Assembly (NCBI GenBank): GCA_947375085.1
Contig: CANCEQ010000138.1
Location: 1-8,124, forward strand
Direction of reading: 5' to 3'
Source: Flavobacteriales bacterium
GTDB taxonomy: Bacteria; Bacteroidota; Bacteroidia; Flavobacteriales; Crocinitomicaceae
Length of the DNA stretch: 8,124 bases
Positions 1 to 6,967 of the stretch are shown piece by piece (the stretch's first letter is position 1; the number at the start of each line of letters is the position of its first letter). The notes under the pieces are model-generated. The model did no database searches. It was given only the letters and a program-made list of their open reading frames with translations, and was not told the DNA's origin. A program made the translations under genes and the position numbers.

Positions 1-252
1 ATTGATACAGTTGATTATCAAATTGGAAACGAAGATTTTATAGTTGAAGGATTAAATGCTGAAGATTTAATGAAATTGATAAATTCAATGCCAGATGGGT
101 ATAAAGTAATTTTCAATATGTTCGCGATTGAAGGCTATAGTCACCAAGAAATTTCAACAACATTAGGGATTAGCGAGAGTACCTCAAAATCTCAATATAT
201 GAGAGCAAAAGGGTACTTGAGAAACAGATTAGAAGCGAAAGTAAATGAGTGA
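1..252 (+). CDS. ECF-type RNA polymerase sigma factor, C-terminal part (5' end outside window)
   Basis: The frame is open from the first base and gives 83 residues up to TGA, so the gene is cut by the left edge and region 2 (core binding, -10 recognition) cannot be seen. What is visible is sigma-70 region 4: a Met-Pro-Asp-Gly turn (about residues 30-33) followed by helices and a helix-turn-helix with EGYSHQEISTTLGIS (about residues 44-58) and a basic recognition/closing helix containing MRAKGYLRNRL. This is the usual layout of the -35-binding end of extracytoplasmic-function sigma factors. The stop overlaps the start of the downstream membrane protein (ATG at 245), the typical arrangement of an ECF sigma factor with its cognate anti-sigma factor, and it suggests translational coupling. 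The internal ATG at 70 is not the true start, because coding sequence continues upstream of it without interruption. Family assignment is secure; target promoters and subfamily cannot be read from this fragment. Confidence 0.9.
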   Translation: MDTVDYQIGNEDFIVEGLNAEDLMKLINSMPDGYKVIFNMFAIEGYSHQEISTTLGISESTSKSQYMRAKGYLRNRLEAKVNE

Positions 253-1111
253 AGAAAAAGATAGATTAAAGGATTTATTTTCTGAAAAACTAGGAAATTA
301 CGAAGCGAAGGTGAACCCAGAGCTTTGGAATTCTATTGCTTCAAAAATAGCTTCTCCTGCTGCAACTTCTGCGGTAGTAGGAAAAACAGTATTGTCTAAA
401 ATTATCATCGGAAGTTCAATCGCAGCAGCTGTTGCGATTGGAGGATATGTCTTTTTATCACCTTCAGAAGTGACTAAAACACCAACGAAAGAAACAATTG
501 CCCCGAAAGAACACGTTTCAAAATCAAATACAACAAAATCATTCGTAGAAACGAAAGAGGTAGTAGTTGCATCAAAAAACACAAGAACATCAGCACCAAA
601 TAAAAAGATTGATAATCAAGAAGTTATTATTAAAAACGAATTAATTTCCGGACATTCTAACGATCACCGAAGCGAAGCAGTTACGACTATTCGTACAGAG
701 ACGACAGAAGAGATCATTACGACGATCAAAAATTCTCCTGATGGTCAGGCTGAAAAAACAGTTTCAAAAACAACGAAAACAACACATCAAGAACTTCAAA
801 GAGAAAAACAAAAAGTAGAACAGCAAGAAGACAATTCGTTTGAAAATTTACCCAACGTTTTTACACCAAACAACGATGGATCAAACGACTACTTTTCAAT
901 TAAGTCTGCCGGAATAAAAGACTTTTCAGTTGTAGTGATGGACAATCAAAATAACGTTGTCTATAAATCAGATGATGCTGATTTTAAATGGAATGGAGTT
1001 GATTTAAAAGGAGATCAAGTTCCAGAAGGAAATTACATTTATTACATCACAGGTTATAACGCTAAAGGAAAAGTAATTACGAAATACAGTACGTTGAAGG
1101 TGATGAGGTAA
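245..1111 (+). CDS. Putative single-pass anti-sigma factor with C-terminal T9SS type-B / gliding-motility (CHU_C-like) domain
   Basis: A 288-residue protein. Residues 1-40 are cytoplasmic in the predicted topology and carry the LFSEKLGNYE...LWNSIASKI pattern, common at the N-terminus of Bacteroidota membrane proteins encoded beside ECF sigma factors. Residues about 53-72 form one hydrophobic helix preceded by lysines, so N-in/C-out is expected. Residues about 73-200 are a Thr/Lys/Glu/Ser-rich, probably disordered linker. Residues about 201-288 match the gliding-motility-associated C-terminal domain: NVFTPNNDGSND (204-215), FKWNG (247-251), VPEGNYIYYI (259-268) and a basic end, TLKVMR. The start at 245 overlaps the sigma factor stop by 8 bases. 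The anti-sigma role is inferred from context and topology; no zinc-binding ZAS motif is visible. The odd point is a secretion-type domain on a protein with no cleavable signal peptide, tethered to the inner membrane. The alternative is a structural surface or gliding protein that happens to be cotranscribed. Confidence 0.75.
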   Translation: MSEEKDRLKDLFSEKLGNYEAKVNPELWNSIASKIASPAATSAVVGKTVLSKIIIGSSIAAAVAIGGYVFLSPSEVTKTPTKETIAPKEHVSKSNTTKSFVETKEVVVASKNTRTSAPNKKIDNQEVIIKNELISGHSNDHRSEAVTTIRTETTEEIITTIKNSPDGQAEKTVSKTTKTTHQELQREKQKVEQQEDNSFENLPNVFTPNNDGSNDYFSIKSAGIKDFSVVVMDNQNNVVYKSDDADFKWNGVDLKGDQVPEGNYIYYITGYNAKGKVITKYSTLKVMR

Positions 1112-1112
1112 G

Positions 1113-4100
1113 TTATTTAGATACTTCAAAATAAGAACTACTTATTTCCACACCATTTTTAAAAAACACTTCTCTAATTTTTAATTGGTTTTCCAATTGC
1201 TTTTGGTATTCAATGTTTTCGGGTTTATCTAAGTCTAAACAAATGTCGCCGAGGTAGGCAATTTTTGACAGATCGCCACTTAACCAACGACCATCTCTTT
1301 TTCCGTAGTTATAACGACCAATTTCTCTTAGCGATCCATTGTCATTGTAATACTTCCACACTCCAGTTGGTAACCCATTTTTATTTAAACCTTGACTCTG
1401 AATTACCCCATTTGGATAATAGTTTTTAAACCAACCATTTACTAAATGCATGCTTGTATCTTTTTCATACGCTACATAATAGGTTTTTATTTCATAGGTT
1501 TCTTTATCACCGCAATTGTACAAGGGTTGATTATCAATAACGTATTTTTCTATTGTTTTCTGGTTGTTTTTATCAAATTGGGTGTAAAGCTCAGTTGAGT
1601 AGAAAATGATTGTGTCTACTGAATTTTCTTTTGGGATTCTAAGTTCGAATTGATAGTTAATATTTCCTAAGTCCCAATAATAAAGGTTGGAAATATTGAT
1701 TATTTTAAAGTAATCAATCGTATAAAAACTATCTCTACCCGAAGTATGATATGTCCATTTTCCAAATTTTAGTTTTTCTTTAGAATCTAATGATTGAAAA
1801 TAATTTCCACTACTAATATTTGAATTATTGTATTCTATCACATGTGTTTTTAATTCAAGTTTGTGCCAAAAATCTTCTTTAGTTGTATAATCATTGTAAG
1901 CTGGTTTTTTAATCATTCTAAAATAATCATTATCGAGTTGCCAGCTATACTCATTTAAATCATTAAAAAATATATATAATGCAACATCGTTTCCTCTCAA
2001 AGAGTCAAGGATAGTAAGTTCTTTCACTTTCTGATTATTTACAAAATCGATTATTTTTAGTTTGGTTCTTTTTTCAATAGGTAAAATAAGTTTGTGTAAA
2101 GTGTGATCAGTATTGAAAATGAAAAGAGTATCTATTATTTCGTTATTTTTAAATTTGGTTTTTTTATGGATACTACCATCAGGATAATAAACGGTATAGT
2201 TACCTTCCAATTGGTAATAAAAATAGCTTGCATAATAAGTACTTCCATCAGGATTAAAAGCTTGATAGCCATATTTATCTTTCAACATTTTATAAAAAAA
2301 GCTTTCAAGTATATGATTTAAGGAATCTTTAATTATTACAGCACAATCTTTTTCATTATTCGACCAATTTACGTATTTCGTAAAATGATTCAAGTAATCA
2401 TAATGAGTAGTTAAACCTTTTTGTATACCATTACTGTAGTTTTTGATACAAACTAATTTATTATCAATATATTCAATAGTTTCCCCATCTAAAAATCCAT
2501 TTTTATAATTATGAATGGTTAAACCTCCATATTCATTTGATCCATTCTGTTTTCCATTCAACTTACTTTGTAAATACTTTCCATTTAAATAGTTACCATA
2601 AGATAAAGTATCTCCTGTTTCTGAAAAAGTAATTTGTTCGCCATTTAAAAGATTGTTTTTCTGTTGTATTAATTGTATTATTTTTCCATTTTTAAAATGT
2701 TTTTCAATAGTTATATTATTCTTTTTGATTGACTTTTCATAGATTTTAAGTTTATTTATATTAGTATAAACTGATATAAGCTGAATCTTTCCATTTAGAC
2801 AATTTAAAAGTATCGTTTTCTCTGTATTATTAAAATAAAAAGAAGTAAAATATTCTAAATCCTTTATTTTTAAAAATAAGGTGTCATTATGATAATTAAT
2901 ACTATCATTCTCAGCAAAATCAATTTTAATTTTACCCGTAAACAGCTTATTTTTTAAGGTGATTTCATTCCATTTTGATTTCTTGTCAGCAGTTTTATAG
3001 TCTTTTAATAAACTTCTAATTCGATATAAATTCAAACAATAACGACGAATTTCTAGTGTTGTATAAATTTCAAATTGCGGAATAATATACTCGTTCGTAA
3101 TTTCAAAATCTTGTATTATATATTTTTCGATAACATAAATGGAATCTTTAATAAATCGAAAAGTTTTAAAATGATAATCTGAAAAGGAAATTTTCCCACT
3201 TAGTGATTTTGGATTAAAAAACAAATTTGTTGTTTTTGATTGAACAGTATCTATTAAAGAATAAATTAGAAGAGTTGTGTCTTTAAGGTCATTTATCTCT
3301 TTTTTATTTGAATTAAACAATTGATTAAAAATAGCTATTGAGTCCGATTTAGAACAAACATCAAAAATGCAATATTCGTAGATATTATTATAATTGCTAA
3401 ACTTATATTTTAAGTCATTTATAATTTTGAATTTTTCTATAGTTATAATGGTAGTATCAATATTTAATGAATCAATTTTTAAGCTACCATCTTCAAAGTA
3501 AACTTTGTGTTTTACAATAGTTCCAAGACTATCATAAATAATTTGTTCATACTCTTGTTTGATTGAATCAAATCGAACAATATTCATTGGTAAACCTGAT
3601 TCCCAAAAAATAGTATCGTTTTCTCTTTCTAAATTTCCATTTTCATCCAATTTGAATTTGAAAAACAATTGTCCGTTTTTATAATATCTTTCGTAGAATT
3701 TATAAAAAAATTCATAGCCATCAGAATTTGTTAATTGATTCCAACTATGCTGATATGAATAATCATAATCTTTATTATCATAAACTAAAATTTTATAATT
3801 ATCACATAAAATTTCTCCTTCATGGTATTTAAACTGTGCATCATTGGGTAATCTTACAAAATAAAAGTTATTTAAAGCCCCACATATATGATGAAAATAA
3901 TAATTCCAATTGAAACCGTCTCCGTACATTAAAAATTCTGCCATTGACCTACTTCCAGATTGGCCATAATGAATATAGTCCAAAGAATCATTTAAATATT
4001 GAATATCAAATTTTGATCTAATAATTGTACCTCTTCCTTCTTTCCTTTCTTTATTCGTAAAAAAATGTTCATATAAATATAAATTGGATGATTTCAACGA

Positions 4101-4937
4101 AAATCCAGATTCATTAGGTTTTACTTTCCAATCCCAAAATGTCCATTCATCTTCTTTTGGGTGAAAGTTTCCTTCAATAAGTAAAGTGGAATCGTAATAT
4201 TTAGTGTATTTCTGTAAGGTATCATATTTCCAATCCCAAATTGCTGTCATATTATAGGGACTATTATAATCAGCCGGACAAGTGATATTTACTTCTCTAC
4301 CATCTCGTAAATTCTCTTTAAATTGACATTTGGTAATATAGGATTGGGTAAAGGTTTCATTTGTGGGTATGGTGATTACTTTTTGATTTTCCATCCACCA
4401 ATTTCCTTCTTTTTTACTGTTCACATATTTTCCTTGTTTATACAACCTTTGACTAAAAGGAGTAAACCAATATGATTCACCATTGATTAAATTGTTTTTT
4501 ACCTCGTAAATAATCGCAATTTGATTTCTTAAAAATTTAAGGGTGTCTCCATCTTGATAAGGTATTGGATTGTAAAACATTTTATATTTTCCGTCCGCAA
4601 CCGTATCTAAAAAAGGGGGGATATTTGAACCCATTCCATTTGTATAATACTGAAAATCATCTTGTAATTTAAGTGAATCAGAATAATATAGATAATTTTT
4701 TCTTTCTTTTTTATTATCTACAAATTTTTGATTTTGTTCAATTTCCCCATTTTCATTTTGGACATAAGGAAATAATGAATCTACATTCAAATTCATCTCA
4801 TAATACCCAGATTTGATATATTTATAAGGATATACAATTAAATCATTTTTCAAATAATAGTTTACTGAAAGTGAATCTTGCGTAATCCCTTTAAACGCAA
4901 AGAAAAGAAAGAAAAGTATAAGTAGGATTTTATTCAT
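1113..4937 (-). CDS. Large exported MORN_2 / YwqK-type repeat protein, function unknown
   Basis: A 1274-residue protein with a Sec signal peptide (residues 1-20, hydrophobic core LLILFFLFFAF, probable cut near ITQ-DS); it should act outside the cytoplasm. No later transmembrane helix is evident. MORN_2-type units (G-x-W/Y-x-x-Y-x-x-(D/N)G-x-x-x-x-x-G-x-Y-x-x-G-x-x-x-G) are scattered: about 147-176, 205-214, 412-432, 744-848, 910-930, 1053-1064, and the clearest tandem at 1165-1218 (GWFKNYYPNG, GVWKYYNDNGSLREIGRYN, GKRDGRWL). After the last repeat comes GDLSKIAYLGDICLDLDKPE, which from memory resembles the C-terminus of other Bacteroidota proteins in this group. Residues about 450-740 show no clear repeat. 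Databases often label such proteins 'YwqK family antitoxin', but no toxin gene is visible and a signal peptide argues against a cytoplasmic antitoxin. The start is the ATG directly before the signal peptide. The stop lies one base from the convergent anti-sigma gene. Confidence 0.8.
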   Translation of the reverse strand: MNKILLILFFLFFAFKGITQDSLSVNYYLKNDLIVYPYKYIKSGYYEMNLNVDSLFPYVQNENGEIEQNQKFVDNKKERKNYLYYSDSLKLQDDFQYYTNGMGSNIPPFLDTVADGKYKMFYNPIPYQDGDTLKFLRNQIAIIYEVKNNLINGESYWFTPFSQRLYKQGKYVNSKKEGNWWMENQKVITIPTNETFTQSYITKCQFKENLRDGREVNITCPADYNSPYNMTAIWDWKYDTLQKYTKYYDSTLLIEGNFHPKEDEWTFWDWKVKPNESGFSLKSSNLYLYEHFFTNKERKEGRGTIIRSKFDIQYLNDSLDYIHYGQSGSRSMAEFLMYGDGFNWNYYFHHICGALNNFYFVRLPNDAQFKYHEGEILCDNYKILVYDNKDYDYSYQHSWNQLTNSDGYEFFYKFYERYYKNGQLFFKFKLDENGNLERENDTIFWESGLPMNIVRFDSIKQEYEQIIYDSLGTIVKHKVYFEDGSLKIDSLNIDTTIITIEKFKIINDLKYKFSNYNNIYEYCIFDVCSKSDSIAIFNQLFNSNKKEINDLKDTTLLIYSLIDTVQSKTTNLFFNPKSLSGKISFSDYHFKTFRFIKDSIYVIEKYIIQDFEITNEYIIPQFEIYTTLEIRRYCLNLYRIRSLLKDYKTADKKSKWNEITLKNKLFTGKIKIDFAENDSINYHNDTLFLKIKDLEYFTSFYFNNTEKTILLNCLNGKIQLISVYTNINKLKIYEKSIKKNNITIEKHFKNGKIIQLIQQKNNLLNGEQITFSETGDTLSYGNYLNGKYLQSKLNGKQNGSNEYGGLTIHNYKNGFLDGETIEYIDNKLVCIKNYSNGIQKGLTTHYDYLNHFTKYVNWSNNEKDCAVIIKDSLNHILESFFYKMLKDKYGYQAFNPDGSTYYASYFYYQLEGNYTVYYPDGSIHKKTKFKNNEIIDTLFIFNTDHTLHKLILPIEKRTKLKIIDFVNNQKVKELTILDSLRGNDVALYIFFNDLNEYSWQLDNDYFRMIKKPAYNDYTTKEDFWHKLELKTHVIEYNNSNISSGNYFQSLDSKEKLKFGKWTYHTSGRDSFYTIDYFKIINISNLYYWDLGNINYQFELRIPKENSVDTIIFYSTELYTQFDKNNQKTIEKYVIDNQPLYNCGDKETYEIKTYYVAYEKDTSMHLVNGWFKNYYPNGVIQSQGLNKNGLPTGVWKYYNDNGSLREIGRYNYGKRDGRWLSGDLSKIAYLGDICLDLDKPENIEYQKQLENQLKIREVFFKNGVEISSSYFEVSK

Positions 4938-5047
4938 TCCGAAACAATTTGTTGAATATATAACGCATTGTTGATTCTTTCGTTACATTGTAATCAAGAA
5001 TGAAAGTGAATATAAAGGAATAAGGATGAGGTAATTTAGTCTAGAAA

Positions 5048-6877
5048 TTACAATTCTTCTTCCGTTTTATCCCCACGAAGTGCTCGGAATCGTTTTCTAG
5101 CTTCTACTACGTATAAACTTCCCTTGTAATCGAAAAGTATCTTTTTATAGTATTCAGCTGCTTTTTCTTTATCGTTTAACTGGTTTTCGTAGATTTCAGC
5201 TAATTGAAACAGCGCATCGTCTGCTAGAATATCTGCTTTAAAATACTTTAGTAATTCTTCTAAATAAGCTACAGCTTCTGTCCATTTACCTTGTAGCTGC
5301 ATTGCTCTGGCTTTTTTCAATAAGATTTCATCGCTTAAACTGTGATACGGAAATTTTTTAACGATGCTATCAAACAGTACAAACGCTTCATCGTATTTGT
5401 GTTGTTCGATTAACAAGTCCGCATTTGCAAACCAAGTCATTGCAGTATAATTGCTATCAATTCCGAAATTATCTGTAATCAATAAAGACAGTTTCATCGC
5501 ATCGTTGGCGATTAATTTTGAAGTTGATTCTTTTAATACACTCAATTGTGATTGTGCGAAATCAAATTCTCCATCGTAATAAAAGATACGCGCATTTTTA
5601 AATTTCGCTTCGTGTCCGATTGGTTCAAATTTAAAATCTTTGTCGATTTGCATGTAGTACAATGAAGCTTCCCAAATGTCACCTTTCAATACCAAAATAT
5701 CGGCTAATTCCATTTTGATTTCAGAACGTTCAGAATCGGTCAATGTTGGCATTTTTAACGCATCTTCTAGACTTGCAATTGCGATAGGAGCCTGGTTCGA
5801 ATAAAAGGCTTGTATATGTGCCATTTCCATTATCAAAGGAAGACTTGTTCGTTTTTTTCCAACGCGTTGAAGTGCATTTTCATATTCTAAAACCGTCGCA
5901 GCTAATTCTTCGGATGAGTAATTTCGGTTGGTCGTAACCTCTAAAAAACGGGTGTTCAATAATGCTTTTTCTGAAGCCAAATAATACATCTGTTCAGTAC
6001 CTAATTGGATAACATATTGAAATGCTTTTCGGGCCGTTTCGTACTCTTTATTTTCGACACAAATCGTTCCCAATTCGTACACCCTTCTTCCGCCTTCTTT
6101 CTCTCTTTTGTCTAACGCTTGAACTTGAATCAAGGCACTGTTAAAATTCTTCTTTTGGATAAAAAGCCAAATAATCATTTCAGAATAGACAACATCGTTT
6201 GGTTTCTTCTGAATGCGTTCTAACAGCTTTTGACGTAATAAATCGTATTCTTTATTTGAATCTTGCGAAAAGTCGATTTGTTTTGAGATCATTGCTTGAA
6301 TCGTTTCTTGGGTATTATTTTCTTTATCCAACAAACTTAAATATTCATCAATCATTTTTTCTAATTGATTTGTGGCGAAATAATATTCAGCAAATTGAAT
6401 GTTTAAAGGAAAATTATCCTTCAATAATTTACGTCCTTTTTCCAAGGTTTGAAAAGCAAAATCGTTTTTTGATTTCGATTTAAAGGCGTGATAAACTTCT
6501 AAAATTTCGGATGGATTGGGTGTTAAATCATCGACTAAATCCTCGTATATTTTGGTTGCTTTTTCTTCGTTTTTTGTCTGCTCATAAAACTCACCAAGCA
6601 TTACTTTGTATTCGTAATTTGTTCGGTCGGCAGCAATCTGTTTTTTAAGAACTTTTTCCGCTTCCTTGAAATTTTCTGTTTTCACCAAACATTCAAAATA
6701 ACGGTTAAATGTAAATTTATTTCCTTCCCTTTCGAATAATCGTTGGTAGTATGAAACGGCTTTATCGTAATCTCCATTCCCATAATAATATTGCGCCAAT
6801 TGTTGGTCACTTCCTTCTTGCGAAAAAGCGACAGGAGCAAATACTAGTATGAATAAAAATAGAATGATAATTTTCAT
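5048..6877 (-). CDS. Exported tetratricopeptide-repeat (TPR) protein
   Basis: A 609-residue protein starting at the ATG at 6877. The frame extends five codons upstream to a TTG at 6892, but ATG is preferred because the signal peptide then begins at once (MKIIILFLFILVFAPVAFSQ, cut near residue 20). The mature part is almost wholly helical TPR-like units. The clear ones are 24-57 (LAQYYYGNGDYDKAVSYYQRL), 92-119 (LGEFYEQTKNEEKATKIYEDL), 266-292, 388-410, 420-449, 484-510, 518-545 and 553-587. The last two (AVAYLEELLKYF, AAEYYKKILFDYKGS) resemble the TPR_6 units of BamD/YbgF-like envelope proteins. It ends with a charged tail, GDKTEEEL. No catalytic motif is seen, so a periplasmic or envelope scaffold role is the reasonable inference; the partner is unknown. 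Its composition is less AT-rich than its flanking genes (one sampled line 23/60 GC against 12-15/60 in sampled neighbours), which suggests a more conserved core gene. It lies 90 bases after the DUF6624-like gene and 110 before the MORN gene. Confidence 0.88.
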   Translation of the reverse strand: MKIIILFLFILVFAPVAFSQEGSDQQLAQYYYGNGDYDKAVSYYQRLFEREGNKFTFNRYFECLVKTENFKEAEKVLKKQIAADRTNYEYKVMLGEFYEQTKNEEKATKIYEDLVDDLTPNPSEILEVYHAFKSKSKNDFAFQTLEKGRKLLKDNFPLNIQFAEYYFATNQLEKMIDEYLSLLDKENNTQETIQAMISKQIDFSQDSNKEYDLLRQKLLERIQKKPNDVVYSEMIIWLFIQKKNFNSALIQVQALDKREKEGGRRVYELGTICVENKEYETARKAFQYVIQLGTEQMYYLASEKALLNTRFLEVTTNRNYSSEELAATVLEYENALQRVGKKRTSLPLIMEMAHIQAFYSNQAPIAIASLEDALKMPTLTDSERSEIKMELADILVLKGDIWEASLYYMQIDKDFKFEPIGHEAKFKNARIFYYDGEFDFAQSQLSVLKESTSKLIANDAMKLSLLITDNFGIDSNYTAMTWFANADLLIEQHKYDEAFVLFDSIVKKFPYHSLSDEILLKKARAMQLQGKWTEAVAYLEELLKYFKADILADDALFQLAEIYENQLNDKEKAAEYYKKILFDYKGSLYVVEARKRFRALRGDKTEEEL

Positions 6878-6967
6878 AGTAGAAAGATACAATTATTCTA
6901 ATTAAGGAGATTAAAATTGAAAAATTTTTAACGTTAATTTTGAGAAAGGAATAAAAATTTTGAATTA

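Noticed and set aside
298..582. 94-codon reverse-strand frame inside the anti-sigma gene
   Set aside because: It lies opposite the confidently assigned anti-sigma gene, its translation shows no domain or signal, and it looks like an antisense shadow of the Thr/Lys/Glu-rich region.
2103..2321. 72-codon forward frame inside the MORN gene
   Set aside because: Hydrophobic and Ile-rich as expected from the antisense of AT-rich Asn/Tyr/Lys codons; no independent support, and fully contained in a better gene.
1113..4937. Toxin-antitoxin interpretation of the YwqK-like gene
   Set aside because: The protein has a signal peptide, is very large, and no toxin-like gene lies beside it in the window.
4943..4953. 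Inverted repeat AACAA-T-TTGTT just upstream of the MORN start codon
   Set aside because: Five-base AT-rich arms with a one-base centre cannot form a meaningful hairpin; not supported as a terminator or operator.
6199..6483. 94-codon forward frame inside the TPR gene
   Set aside because: Antisense to well-formed TPR units; no recognisable motif.
6882..6889. Possible Bacteroidota -7 element (TATCTTTC on the minus strand, against TAnnTTTG) just before the TPR gene
   Set aside because: One mismatch in the consensus, no TTG-type -33 element at suitable spacing, and it would place the transcription start almost on the ATG. Too weak to list as a promoter.
6878..6892. TTG start at 6892 for the TPR gene
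   Set aside because: The ATG at 6877 gives a canonical signal peptide beginning at residue 1; the five extra residues would precede it without purpose.
6928..6937. Perfect 10-base palindrome TTAACGTTAA upstream of the TPR gene
   Set aside because: Short and AT-rich, does not extend into a stable stem, no following T-tract hairpin, and no regulator to pair with it; expected to occur by chance in such DNA.
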